Below, in pieces: positions 50,701-62,615 of a stretch of 64,000 nt of DNA. How positions within the stretch are numbered: position 1 is the first letter of the stretch; the number at the start of each line of letters is the position of its first letter. The notes under the pieces are model-generated. The model searched no databases. It had not been told where the DNA came from and saw only the letters and a list, made by a program, of their open reading frames with translations. The position numbers were made by a program, and so were the translations under genes. This stretch comes from Erythroxylum novogranatense (Eukaryota > Streptophyta > Magnoliopsida > Malpighiales > Erythroxylaceae), in NCBI GenBank assembly GCA_029891385.1, contig CM057224.1:39127005-39191004 (forward strand), written 5' to 3'.

Positions 50701-51810
50701 CATACATTGTCTTCCAACTTTTATTTGAATTGATAGGGAATAGATAAATGAAACTTTACATATTCATACCAATCCAGATTGTCATAAAACACTCCATAAT
50801 AAGCAAAAATCTTGGTTAATAGCATCCCATATGGTAGACCACCAGTGGTATTTTTATGACTTCCCTTATCTACCATAAATTGCAGGAGCATTATTGAGAG
50901 ATTCATCTTATTGCCCTTTGGTAGGTTATACACCATATATCTGTCCAAAAGATTGCATATTTCTTTGGAAAAATTAAAGTAGCAGATATTGATGCAAGAC
51001 ATCGTGGCAGTAAATCCAAATGCCTATACTAAGGTCTCCCTTCATGAGCATTCTCGATGTGTAAGCAGATAAAGTTCACAACTTCTCTAAGATCAAGATC
51101 AGTAATGTCCCATTTATGACAAGAGAGGTCAGTTTTACCTATGAGAATTATATTTAGTATGTTTCCCAAGATTTCTTCTGTAATCAAGATCTCACACTCA
51201 CGTACCCAAGAGATGATTGCCAACTTTCCATCAATTTCATCTTTTCTCATGTGTGTGTAAGATGATCTAACTAAATCATCACACATTGTTTCATCCAAAT
51301 TTAAAAAGTTCCCTAATCAATGACAAGAAAATAGGGAGAAATGGGAATACCAATGTTATCAAATAGGAGAGGAGGCAAAATGCGTCCAGCAACCACCTTT
51401 CTCTTCTTGTAACGTATTTTATATCGTGTTTCAGCTTCCATTGACTGAAATAGCTTGACTGATGTTGAAGGCTCTCTTTTCTTACTTTAATTTTGACATT
51501 TTTGCCTTTGGAATTTCTTCAAACATGGCTTCTTCATAAAATTACTCATTCCTAGTAATGGGGTCTCAATATTCTCTTCAACCATATGCATTTTGTCTTT
51601 TCTTATTTCTTTCCTTTTTCTCTTTTAGAATTTTCTTCTTCCCTCTGTTTAGCTTAAGGGCTTTTTTCTTTCTCAGCTTGCTTTGCAACACTTTCTCTAG
51701 TTCGTGGATGTCTTATTAAACGGATTGGTTCTTTATACGAACCATCATCATTAACAATTCAGTGTGCTTCAGGCGATTTTTTACCTGTGGAATCAGGTTG
51801 AGGAATAATA
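50701..51810 (-). pseudogene. Sirevirus extra ORF, C-terminal part (plant-transposon-protein domain)
   Basis: Minus-strand pieces continue across small stops: VKLFQSMEAETRYKIRYKKR near 51470-51400, the frame 51298-51029 (MDETMCDDLVRSSYTHMRKD, then a WDITDLDLREVVNFICLHIE block) and 51002-50721 (INICYFNFSKEICNLLDRYM, then GGLPYGMLLTKIFAYYGVFY). The LPYGMLLTKIF-YYGV wording is typical of the domain labelled putative plant transposon protein in extra ORFs of plant retrotransposons. Its function is not established. The N-terminal part lies beyond the hAT insertion at 58431-57840. Confidence 0.65.
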
Positions 51811-52418
51811 GATGGTGGTGGTACCAAAATTATGAATACCGTACCGAGCTAGGAACCGGATTGGGTTCTAGAACGAAACTGCATCTAAGATCTAGAATCG
51901 CTTTTGCTTAATTTTTAAATTTATGAAATAGTCCTTAAAATTTTTAAAAATTGCAAAATAGTCTATATTGGTATATTATAACAGATCAGATACTTTACTA
52001 GTTTATCGCTTACATCAACCATGCTTTCAAAAATCTTAATAATAAATAATAATGACAATTAATATAAAATAACAATAATTTTAAATATTTTATATATAAA
52101 TAATAACCACAATTAATATAAACAAAGACAATTATCATCATACAATTATAAAATTAAGAATAATACAAAATATTTAAAATATTACAATTTCATCATTTTA
52201 ATAAATAATATTACATCAAAAGATTCAAAACATTCGATAAAAAAGCAACAAATATTACAAAAAGAGTTGATGACGAAGAAGTAATCAAGTAGAAGTTAAA
52301 CATTACATATATACAATTTAACGTAAATATCAAATACAAGTAAATCAAAAGAAAAGGAAAAATAAAAACCTAAAATTTAATCGTCAATAGGAGGATACCC
52401 ACTAGAACTGCACTGATC

Positions 52419-54806
52419 CTAGTGATTATTTGGTACAAAATTCTCATCATTGAGAGGAGCTTTATCATCATTATAATTCAAATTTAATGCAGCAAATGAT
52501 ATGTCAATGCTTTCCCATCTAAGATTATCTTTCAAATCCAAATCATTCACATAAATCAAATTGGGTTCTTCAAAAACCCAATCCGTCAAAACATCAATAT
52601 TATCAATAGCAATTGGATCATTTGAACTTCTTGTGCTATTAAGGCTCCTAGTAAACAATTAACTTTAATTATTAGAAAATTATAAGAAAATATATCAAAA
52701 TTAATAATGATAATAATGAAAATAACATACCATTCCTGAAACTTTAAATTGTAACGAACATAAACCAAGTCATTCAACCTCTTATGCTCCAATCTATTCC
52801 TTTTCTTTGAGTGGATAAATTCAAATGTGCTCCAGTTTTGTTCACACCCAGTTGCACTCACACATTGCTTAAAATTTGAATCGCAAGCCTTTTCAATTCT
52901 GGAACACAATTTCTGAATTGATCCCACCAAGAAACTACAAGTTATAAGATAAAAAAAAGTAATGTTATAAACAAAATAAAGTGATAATTAATTTTCAACA
53001 AATAAGAATTAGGAAATAAGTAATACCTAGAGAAAGTTTTCCTCTTTGTCGAATAGCAATTGATATTCAAAAATCTCCATAAGACAACTTATAAAGCTCT
53101 ATTTGTGAGCTTACAAGATCTTGCATTGCGTCATGAGGAACAATTGTTGTAATTATGAAAAGCATTCCTTTACTAACTTCAGCTTGCAAGATCCAATCTA
53201 AAATACACACTAGGATTCAAAAATGCCCTAGCTGCAAACAATGGAGAAGAAAGTTGTCTTTCCCTTCTTTAATTAATGATTGAGAGATATGATGTGTATA
53301 AAGGAAACCTACTTTTCAGATTGGCCTTGATTGCTTCCGTTGCTCTCTCTATAGCATCAAAAATATAACTCATTGTTGGCTTTTCTTCACTATCAACCAA
53401 TCGAAGCACTCTCACCAAAAGCTCACAAACTCTGATAACAAATTGATATTGCATCCAAAATTCTCTATCTTCCAGTATAATACTACAAATCTCCATTCCA
53501 ACATTAGACCTAACAGGTTGAGATGTAACCCACTTATCACTTGTAAACATTTACCTTAACTCCTTCTTCATCGAAACAAAAGACTGAAGTGATAAGAAAT
53601 TTGTTGCAAATCTTGTCACAGCAGGGCGACAAAAATTTCTACCATTGGTAAATTCCCTCTTCATCAAATTCAAAACCCATGCACGATTATAAATGAATTT
53701 TGTCACCTTTTTAGCCTTCTGTATAGTCTCATCAATAACAAGAAAATATCTAGGATCTCCTATATTCTCCAGCATTAAGTCAATGCAATGTATAACACAA
53801 AGAATCCAAAAAAATGAATTATAGGTATTTTGCAACCTTTTTCTTGCCGCTTTATAAGCGGAATCATTGTCAATAATAAACTGAATAATGTTTCCCGGCC
53901 CTACTTCATTCACAACTTTATCAAATATCCCAAACAAAGTCTCAACATTTCTAATAAGGCCAGATGCATCAATAGATTTCAAAAACATAGAGCCATTTGA
54001 AGAATAAACCAAAAAATTTATAATAGGCTCTTGTCTCCAATTTGTCCAACCATCACACATAATTGAACAACCATAAGTACCCCAACTCACTCTTCTATCA
54101 GCCAAATAATTTCTAATTTCAAAAACAGCAAAACTCAAAAGTTTACCTCTTAAATCATCAATCGATGGCCCTTTGTATCCTGGATCATAAGAGGATATTG
54201 CATCCATCATAGGTTGATAATAATAAGACTGAGAAGCATTGAATGATGAACTTGTATCATACCACCATCTAGCTCCTGCCATGTTGACATTGTGAGTCGC
54301 ATCTCTTGATTGCATTGCATTATGAATTGAAGGTTGGGCTCCAGGAGTTGTTTGTGGTGCAAAGAAACTAGTCACCTGCCTTCTTCTCTTCCTCACATCA
54401 GATTCTTTAGGATCCTAAGGTTGAGATGGAACACTACCAGTACCAGTACCAGTACCACTTCCACCTTCAATATTTCCATAATCACCACGGAAACCAGAAA
54501 ACGAACTTCCACTACCAATTTTAAAATCCAATCTTCCATTTCTATCTTTCTCAAATTGATGTTCATCAAGCAATGTTTTCATCTGCCACTTCACATCATG
54601 ACTTACTTTTTTATATGCTTCCACATCTCCTTTAACCCAATTTAAATGCCTTTTCAATCGGGTGATTCCTCCACCTTTCAAATGTTTGTTACAAAACATG
54701 CAAATAGTATGATTTTTTAACCGGGAATCGCATCAGCGTGAGCCCAAGCTGGATCACTGTATCTTCCTGAACTAGGTTGATCGGGAGTATTTGAACTTCC
54801 TTCCAT
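52419..54806 (-). pseudogene. hAT transposase pseudogene (BED finger, DUF659-type core, C-terminal dimerisation domain)
   Basis: The start at 54806 reads MEGSSNTPDQPSSGRYSDPA. After a 1-base frameshift near 54718 comes a BED-type finger ICMFCNKHLKGGGITRLKRH. The frame 54396-53551 (281 residues) holds the core: YGCSIMCDGWTNWRQEPIIN, then FIIDNDSAYKAARKRL and FFWILCVIHCIDLMLENIG, with a later RPAVTRFATNFLSLQS. Frame 53550-53269 (MFTSDKW onward) follows across a stop. The C-terminal domain at about 52925-52740 reads SATGCEQNWSTFEFIHSKKR, then RLNDLVYVRYNL; the acidic tail ends at 52419. In-frame stops lie at about 54420 and 53550, plus the frameshift and a damaged stretch at 53260-52940. The acidic residues of CDGW and DND are kept. 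Confidence 0.85.
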
Positions 54807-54984
54807 TTATCTGTACACAAAAATAAATAACACATAATTTCAGTACACAATAACAATATGCATATCCATCTTATATAATATAACTCATTATGTAATAATC
54901 ACAAAGCTAACAATTCAAAACATTCAACATATATAATAAGTAACACAAAACATATTATAACAATTTGCAATTTCAACAATTACA

Positions 54985-56175
54985 AAACAATCATAATATC
55001 ATTTCCACTTCCTTCCATTTCCAACAATTTTCAATTCTAACAATCACAAAATATTCATTATTGTTTTTGCATTCCTAACTATTTCCAATTCCAATTATCA
55101 CAAAACATTCATAATTCCATTTCCATTCCAACAATAACCGATAATTTTCAAACCTAACAATCACAAAATAATCATAATTTCATTTCCATTTACAACAATT
55201 TCTAATTCTAAGTTTCTAACAATCACAAAACTTTCATAATTTTATTTCTATTCCATTCTATTTATAACAATTTCCAATCCTAACAATTATAAAACAATCA
55301 TAATTCCATTTCCATTCCATTCCATTTACAACAATTTCCAATCCTAACAATTACAAAACAATCACAATTCCATTTCCATTCCATTCAATTTCCAATCCTA
55401 ACAATTACAAAACAATCATAATTCTATTTCCATTTCATTCAATTTCTAGCGATTTTCAATCCTAACAATTACAAAACATTCATAATTCCATTTCCATTCG
55501 ATTCCATTTACAACAATTTTCAATCATAACAATTACAAAACAATCATAATTCCATTTCCATTCCATTCAATTTTCAATAATTTCCAATCCTAACAATTAC
55601 AAAACAATCATAATTCCATTTCTATTTTATTTTATTTACAACAATTTCCAATCCTAACAATTACAAAACAATCATAATTCCATTTCTATTCCATTCAATT
55701 TACAACAATTTCCAATCCTAACAATTACAAAACATTCATAATTCCATTTCCATTCCATTCCATTTCTAACAATTTCCAATCATAACAATCACAAAACAAT
55801 CATAATTCTATTTCCATTCCATTCAATTTCCAACAATTTCCAATCCTAACAATTATAAAACAATCATAATTCTATTTCCATTTACAACAATTTTCAATCC
55901 TAACAATTACAAAACAATCATTATTCTATTTCCATTTCATTCCATTTACAAGAATTTCCAATCTTATCAATTACAAAACAATCATAATTCCATTTCCATT
56001 CCATTCAATTTCCAACAATTTCCAATCCCAACAATTACAAAACATTCATAATTCCATTTCCATTTCATTCCATTTCCAACAATTTCCAATCCTAACAATT
56101 ACAAAACATTCATAATTCCATTCCATTTCTAACAATTTCCAATCATAATTATCACAAAGCATTCATAATTCTATT
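54985..56175. repeat. Minisatellite of ~53-75-bp units in the hAT 5' region
   Basis: About 17 irregular units share the words CCAATCCTAACAATTACAAA, ACAATCATAATTCCATTTCC and ATTCCATT. Unit length varies because the ATTCCATT/AATTTCCAACA part expands or contracts. The array lies upstream of the transposase start on the minus strand, so it would be leader or intron. Confidence 0.85.
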
Positions 56176-57250
56176 TCTAACAAACCATAATATTATATTC
56201 ACCATTTTATATTTTGTTCTTAAATATATATGTTGCTTTTATAATTCTTAATCGACATTAATAATTGTAAGTATAAATTGGAATCTACAAGTATACAACA
56301 TATTCACAAATCGAATTTAATAACAAATAGTTTTTTTGGAAATATTTATTACATCACTATTTTGTAGTTTGTATTTTCACACATTACCAATTTTAAATAT
56401 TTATGATACCCTACATATATATTACCATTCCATTAAAGTTCAACATCTTTTAACTTTTATAGTCAATTAATTATTTACGTAGCTAAAACTAATACTCAAA
56501 TAGGCAAATACTATCATTAACTACAATCAAATTATTATTAATTTCTAATTCCATAATTTTATACTTAACTAATTATTTACCAAAATTCAATACCCAAATA
56601 TTAAAATAAATTACCATTTAACAAATATTAAGAATTTGTCAATTAATGATTTAAGCTTTTCCAATTTTACCAAATTTGATTATCAATTTAACAATTTTAC
56701 ATTTAATTATTAATTTCACATTTGATTATCAATTTTACATTTAGGTTTAAATGTTGATTTGATTTTGATTGTCAACTTTTAATTTTAAGTTTTAACAACC
56801 AATCAATTAACATCAACAATTTAACTTTAAATTTTAAATTTAAAACATAAGGTTAACCATAAGCACCAAATTATCATTAAATAAAATACATGTACAATTA
56901 AACATTTTAAATTCTCAAACTCAATCTCATATTTAAGTGCTCAAACTCAAATTCAATCTCATTCATCAATAATCCAACAATTCAATATCAATACCGTAAA
57001 TCACAAGCCAATTTCCACCATTCAATATCATAAATCACCATTCCAAATTTCCAATCCACTTCCAAAATTACAAAATCCAATTCCAATTTCAGTTCAACTT
57101 CAACATTCACAAATGACAAATCTTCCAAATTCAACTTCAACATCCATTCCCATTTTCCATTCCCAACCGAAATCCAACATCTAATTTTTTACTCAAATCC
57201 AACACCGTATATTCACAACAAATAACACAAATTTTAAACCCCAAATCCAC
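56176..57250. other. hAT 5' region, AT-rich, no gene
   Basis: Low-complexity A/T/C-rich DNA. The last 250 bp contain scattered copies of words from the minisatellite (CCAATTTCCA, CATTCC). Confidence 0.5.
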
Positions 57251-57329
57251 CATCATCCAACGACCAACACAATCACATAATCAATAATTTTCAAAATGCC
57301 ATGAAAAATAAAAAAAATCAAAACACATA

Positions 57330-57660
57330 CACCCCAAAACAATCGGGTCTTCGTCTCTTCGAGTTGACGTCGAGTCGTGTGGTGCGTCTGAGCTGAGGTG
57401 GTCGTGTGGTGCGTCGAAGGAAGAGAGACGACAAGGAGGAAGGAAAGGACAGAAGGAGAAGGAGTGGGCTGAGGTCGAACCGTCGAAGGGAGAAACAGAT
57501 TGCCAGCCGCGCGAACTAGCAGTTGAAGGAGGAGGAGACATCGACAGCGAGGAGGAGACGACGACTTCACGGGGAGAGAGTCAGAGACACCGAGAGAGAG
57601 ATCGGAGAAGACGAAGAGAGAGGAGGAGACCTAACGACGTGGAAGAACGAAGAATCGAGA
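57330..57660 (-). promoter_or_regulatory. GC-rich, purine/pyrimidine-skewed leader or promoter of the hAT element
   Basis: The minus strand is C/T-rich with many CpG (the plus strand is GAGGAGGAGA-rich), unlike the flanks. It sits near the right end upstream of the transposase, where the promoter and leader are expected. Overlapping open frames on both strands here (57253-57831) follow from the skew. Confidence 0.35.
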
Positions 57661-57839
57661 AAGGGGGTAATTAGGTTTAAAACTTTAAAAAATTGCAAGT
57701 TAGTCCTTGCAATTTTCAAAAGTTACGGTATCGGCTGGAATTTTTGGTTTCGGTTGGTACCGACTGGTAAACGCTGGTACCGACTAGTATTTGAGGTCGA
57801 TACCGATGTTTACCCATTTTGTACCATTTAGGTACAATA

Positions 57840-58431
57840 CGAAACTCAACAGATTGGGTGGTATAGAAGTTTTGAGAGGCAGAGTAGAAGGAGTAGGTAG
57901 AGTGAGAGTAGGCAGTGAAGCTGAATGAAATTTTACTTTCTTTATTGACTCCCCCTCAACAAAAGATGTTTCTTCTTCTTTCTTTTATTCTGTTGTTCCT
58001 TTTTCTTCTTCTTCTTCTTCTTCTTTTTCTTCTTCTTCATGTTTTCCTTCTTCTTCCTTTCCTTCTTTTTCTAATGAGCTAGGGTTTGAGTAATCAGAAC
58101 CATCTTCACCAGAGCCAGAGATATATTGCTTGATTGTTCATTCATTTTGTTCGGAGGATGATTCAGAGTCTGTTTCTGGAGACAACATAGCCAAAATCTT
58201 TCTCTTTCTTTGTTTTGGAGTCTCCTAAGTAGATACTTTTAAAATTTGGGGCTTTTTGATAGAGGTGACGAAAAGATGATTAGTAGGAGTGTTTAATGAT
58301 CCTACTAATGACGATAAAAAAGAAGATTCAAAAACAAGAGTTTCAAACTCTTATTCATGGCAGAGAGTTTTGCCATGTCTAGTAGTGAGAGTTAAGGTTT
58401 TCTTTTGCCCCTTGGATTTTGTTCCTGCCAT
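57840..58431 (-). pseudogene. Sirevirus extra ORF, N-terminal part
   Basis: On the minus strand the start is MAGTKSKGQKKTLTLTTRHG at 58431, with a stop at about codon 27. After a frame change the reading continues MLSPETDSESSSEQNE and an acidic low-complexity tract (a run of E with K, from the CTTCTT repeats at 57966-58065). The charged N-terminus before the hAT insertion joins in concept with the domain at 51298-50721. Confidence 0.55.
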
Positions 58432-58833
58432 TTCAATTAAGCTAGTGAGTTTTAGGAGATTTGAAAGAAAACTTGAGCAAAAATAGAGAGTTAGGGTGTA
58501 GAGAGGAAAAACACGAAGCTTTCAAGAACGATGAAGGTAAGTAGAAGGAAGAAACTTTCTCAAGATATACTAAACAGTTCTTGAGCGTTGATTTCGTGTG
58601 AAGAAGAACAATCATACATGCTATTAGAGGAGATGTGATAGTCTGCGTATCTTCTATTAGTCATGTAGGAAAAGTTATCAGGGAGGTGCATACGCGTTTT
58701 TTAAAGCTGAAACGATGCTATTTAATAACTGCCTTTTTAAGGCATGAGTATTCTACCCTATTAAACTAAGAAGTGCCTACTAAAGAAAACATATTAGAAG
58801 GAGTCTGCTACAAAGAGAAGTAGCATAAAATCT
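58432..58833 (-). other. Sirevirus spacer between pol and the extra ORF
   Basis: No coding sequence seen. Purine runs such as GAAGGAAGAAAC occur. Repeated GTGCCTACTAAAG / AAGGAGTCTGCTAC wording resembles fragments in the LTR-proximal part (AAGGAGCCTATT near 49276). Confidence 0.4.
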
Positions 58834-59600
58834 TCATACAAAGTTAATGTCAAATAATATGCACATATCAAGTTGTTTTCTTAACAAACATAATCTATCT
58901 TCATAAAGTGGCTTAATAAAGACATCATCTACTTGATATTCAGTTGTAACATGCAAAAGATCGATGATTCCTTCTAAAACACGATCTTTAAGAAAATGAT
59001 ATTTTATTTTTATAAACTTAGTTCTATAATGATGCATAAGATTTTTCGAAAGATTTATTACACTTGTATTGTCACATAGTATAGGAATATGATCAAGATT
59101 TAGAGAAAAATCTTATGATGATTTATCTATAAGATTTAACCGCAATAGCTGGCAACTACTATATATTTGTCTTCAGTTGTCGAAAGCGCTGCTATATATT
59201 TATTTTTTACAAGACTAAAAAATTGAACATCCTCCAAGAAATTGACAATGACCACTTGTACTTTTTCTTTCAACTTTATCACCTGCATGGTTTGCATCGT
59301 AATAGTCAACTATATTAAAAGAATCAATTTTAGGATAACATAGTCCAAAGTCCATATTTTCGCAAAGATAGCGAAAGATCCTCTTGAATACTTGAAGGTG
59401 ACTCTCTTTTAGATTTGATTGAAAACGTGCGTAAAGACACACATTAAGAATAATATCTAGTCTTAAGCTTATAAGATATAGTAGTGATCTAATCATTCTT
59501 CTATACTTTGTCTTATTCGTAGCCTCACCTTCTTTATCCTTATCAAGTTTAGTTTTAGAATATATAGGAGTACCCATCGGTTTGACAATCTCAAAATGAT
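58834..59600 (-). pseudogene. Sirevirus RNase H domain relic
   Basis: The minus-strand frame 59577-59215 (120 residues) reads YRRMIRSLLYLISLRLDIIL, LCYPKIDSFNIVDYYDANHA and RKSTSGHCQFLGG, the C-terminal RT/RNase H region of SIRE-type copia pol. The frame 59037-58834 gives the end (MHHYRTKFIKIKYHFLKDRV, then TEYQVDDVFIKPL). Between them CDNTSVINLSKN occurs, with stops at about 59215-59110. The catalytic DAD of this domain reads DAN here. It is disabled. Confidence 0.8.
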
Positions 59601-59681
59601 ATTTCTATATGAGTTCCTTTGTGTATTTGTCTTGACTAATGAAGATTTTTTTTGGTTTGCCTAATTTGTAACCCAAGAAAG

Positions 59682-60978
59682 TGTTAGAATAGTGTCCTAA
59701 AGGCAATCGCCTTTAGCGCGTTTTGTACAAAGTTGTGTACATACTTTATGAATAAATAAAGAAAGGCATATTTCATTAATTTGATATTCATTATTTATGA
59801 ATTGATATTGATCTATGAGCAAATTAATGAAGTCCATGATATATGACATAGCATGAAGGAAATTATGATGTGATCATACTACTGAGATTCCTATCATGTG
59901 CAATTATGTCAGTATCTAAATTATCCCTAGTCATAGGATTACTGAAACTGGACATCGGTAATCCGAAGAGACTAGCACATTTCAAGCTCCTTGATTTGAT
60001 CAAGTAGTGGATCTCAGAAACTGTAAATATGAAATGTTTAGGGTTGAGATGTGAATGCTTACTAGAGGTAGTAAGTACATTGGATGACCTGCTATGAGAT
60101 CATCACATGGATGTTCTATTCTAATGTCAGTGATAATCTCATCATAGCAATGGTGCAAATATCCTTAGACTTGAGGTACTCAAGGATATCTTGGATACTG
60201 ATTCTGTGCTTTGACTCCATTTCTTGTTGCCTTATAGAGGTCGCTCATAGGATGGTGATTGGGTACAGCTTGAGGTATTCGAAGGTAATTGAGTTGTCAA
60301 TAGAGGATTCACCACTTCTGTAATAGCAGAAGATGATACCCATGGTCTCTTGTCAGGGTCATTACTTGGAAATCTCTGGCCGTAGTATATATGTCATGAA
60401 GAGTGTCTTCATTGACATATAAAGTAATGAGTCCCAAGACGAGAACTGATATCACTTGGACTAGATTTGATGTAGTCAGTCTAGTAAGAGTTAACACTTT
60501 GCCCATACTCATAACCAAGTGGGGTATAGCATGGTGAAAGGACGAATTGCACAGTAATTGTCTATGGAAAGGTTCGTGATATGGTTCGTGATGAACATAG
60601 GTTTCTTCGTCAAACCAATTACTTTCCGGTCAATTGGGGGTCATGATGTGTTGCTAGATACCGCTCATGACTTGCTCAGATTAAGTGTTAATCTAAGTGA
60701 CCAACATAACCGGGAACCTAATGGGTCACACGCATAAGAGTGATTCGGAGAATTCGTAAAATAATTTTGGACAGAGATCCAATATATGGAGAGCAATAGG
60801 ATTAAATGGATCTCGATGAGATCGAGATATGTCCCGATGAGATCGCGACATCGATATTGCTGAAACAGGTCTTCGGTGTTTTTTCCATACCGGGAGCCGG
60901 TAGGACTGACCCCAGTGTGACTGGACCACTTCAGCATTTATATACATATATATATCTTATTAATTAATTAAAGAATTA

Positions 60979-61017
<39 letters not shown>

Positions 61018-61498
61018 GTTTACGTGGATGGAGAGGAAGCTTCCTTCTTTTGCTTTGTCAAAAGTTACATTTAATGTCATTAAATGACTAAAAGACAAAA
61101 GAAATGCTATAAAGAGGAAGTGTGTGGGTGTAGTATCGTTGGTTTTTTGGCAGAAGGAAGAAAAGGTTTTGAAATAAAAGCTTTCCTCTCTTCTCATCAA
61201 CGATCTTCACTCTCTCATCTTCTCCAAGCTCCTTCGTCATCGTTTCTCCAAGCTCTCCAAGAATAAGGTAAGAGCTAGCACTCTCTACTTTATTCTAGCT
61301 ATTCCCGGGTCAAAGGGTTTGCCCCGGATAGGTTCTTCGATCTCTGCGTGGATACCGTTAGAGACGGTCTCCTTTGACCGTTATGGTTTGATTTCGATAT
61401 ATAGGCACATGGATCCTGGCTTTCGGGAAGGTCCTGGAATAAAAATTTTTGTTTTCCGCACCGTGTGCATGTGATGCACACACCGGGATTTTCCTACA
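59682..61498 (+). repeat. 1,817-bp LTR of a further retrotransposon
   Basis: Begins TGTTAGAATAGTGTCC and ends TTTTCCTACA, followed after one G by a Met-tRNA-type primer-binding site, which fixes it as a 5' LTR on the plus strand. The first 345 bp recur, about 10% diverged by eye, at 63656-64000. Inside, 60979-61018 is an AT/GT microsatellite, followed by a region with ATAAAG and pyrimidine runs (61180-61260) that suits a promoter and leader. The flanking five bases at 59677-59681 are GAAAG; the other side is outside the window. It interrupts Sirevirus pol. Confidence 0.85.
60979..61018. repeat. (AT)n(GT)n compound microsatellite in the LTR
   Basis: About nine AT units run straight into about ten GT units. 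Confidence 0.9.
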
Positions 61499-61499
61499 G

Positions 61500-61512
61500 T
61501 GGTATCAGAGCC
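61500..61512 (+). promoter_or_regulatory. Primer-binding site (Met-tRNA type)
   Basis: TGGTATCAGAGCC lies one base after the LTR end TACA. It is a perfect match to the standard plant copia site, in contrast to the mutated one at 3461, and suggests a younger element. Confidence 0.85.
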
Positions 61513-62615
61513 ACTTGTGTCGTATATAATGAAGAAATTATAACAAGGTTGGAGCTGCCTATTGCTTGTGACGATGATGCATGTTGACTGTGTTAAATTC
61601 AAAATCAGTATAGAAAACTTGTTTTCAAAATTTTCTTGCCCAGATGTGCTCATAAGATGTTGTTGAATATGTCTGTGGAAGAACAGAATTTATCAATGTG
61701 ATTTGATATGGTTTTGCTAATTTATTCCCTAATGTTCTGGTTGCTGTGTTTGTGCACAATCCTTGAACAGGCATGCTTATAAATTCGAGAATAAATTATA
61801 ATTTTTTTCAGATTTTCTTTCACCTACATGTCTCTAAGATGTTTATGAATGTCTACGTGGATGGAAAAATGTTTTTGAGGTGATTTACTATTTATTTGAG
61901 AATTTATTGTGTGCTTCTGGCAATAATTGTGTTGAGGAACACAGATTCAACATTGACTTTGTTGCTGAGGTTAGTTGAGTTTTCGTTGGAAATAAATCCT
62001 GAAAAAATTCATGGAGCATATTGTGAACATGTTGTAACCTCTGTAATTTTCTTAGAATTTATTGAAATTTTTTCAATGAGTTTTTCAAACAAAAGACAGA
62101 GCTTGGCAGTTTTGAGAAAGTTGCTAGAACTGTTTTGTTTGGAATGTTTGATTGTGTATTTCTCGATTCCAATGCCTTGGATTATTTTTAATGTGATTAA
62201 AAATATGTTAAATTGATGTTGTATGCTTGCCAAAATGATTTTCTTGAAATTGGGTTTTCAAAAATTTTTGGATGTCAAATAAGTCACATTAGCGTCTCGT
62301 TAGTATATTTCGTTGTCTTGATTGTTTTGGCCGTCATAATTTTGTGACCAGTGCCGAAGTAGTCTTGATAAAGTGTAGACTACCTAGAGATACTTAGGGT
62401 GATAGTTTGATATTCTCAAATTATTTGAAAATCTAAGTGAATAGTAGTGTATTCATCAATTTCAAGTATTTCATGTATAATATGACTATATATGGTAAGC
62501 ATGATACAATGAAAGTGTTTCATTGATACATCAAAGTAAAGAATATTACACTTGGTATTGTGAATTTGAACTACACGGATTGAGAAATTAGCCGATGAGA
62601 GCAATTCCAAATATT

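Larger units (their letters stand above)
51811..57830 (-). mobile_element. ~6-kb hAT-superfamily transposon inserted in the Sirevirus extra ORF
   Basis: A hAT transposase pseudogene on the minus strand is bounded by related inverted ends: GATGGTGGTGGTACCAAAAT at the left and, inverted, AAATGGTACAAAATGGG at the right, both followed by GGTA-CCG-type subterminal words (ACCGTACCG; CGGTATCG). Sirevirus coding sequence stops at one side and resumes at the other, confirming an insertion. An exact 8-bp duplication could not be read (imperfect candidates are near 51800 and 57835), so the ends are good to about 10-20 bp. Confidence 0.75.
49085..59681 (-). mobile_element. 3' part of a Sirevirus-type copia retrotransposon, interrupted twice
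   Basis: Read on the minus strand from right to left: RNase H (59600-58834), a spacer, an extra ORF after pol starting at 58431, a purine tract at 50130-50116 and an LTR from 50115 to about 49085. An additional ORF between pol and the 3' LTR and the RNase H wording (YRRMIRSLLYLISLRLDI, RKSTSGHCQFLG) are hallmarks of the Sirevirus (SIRE/Maximus) lineage. A ~6-kb hAT element splits the extra ORF at about 51811-57830. At 59682 the element is cut by another LTR retrotransposon; RT, integrase, gag and the 5' LTR are not in the window. Confidence 0.75.

Noticed and set aside
54985..56175. CRISPR-like regular repeats
   Set aside because: Units vary in length and the supposed spacers are themselves repeats. 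This is a minisatellite in a eukaryotic transposon.
57253..57831. Three overlapping frames of 86-105 codons on both strands
   Set aside because: All fall in the GC- and purine-skewed promoter-like block of the hAT element. No motif or splice context supports any of them.
62009..62610. Several 64-106-codon frames in the retrotransposon leader
   Set aside because: They occur on both strands without any retrotransposon domain. The gag start is at 63623.
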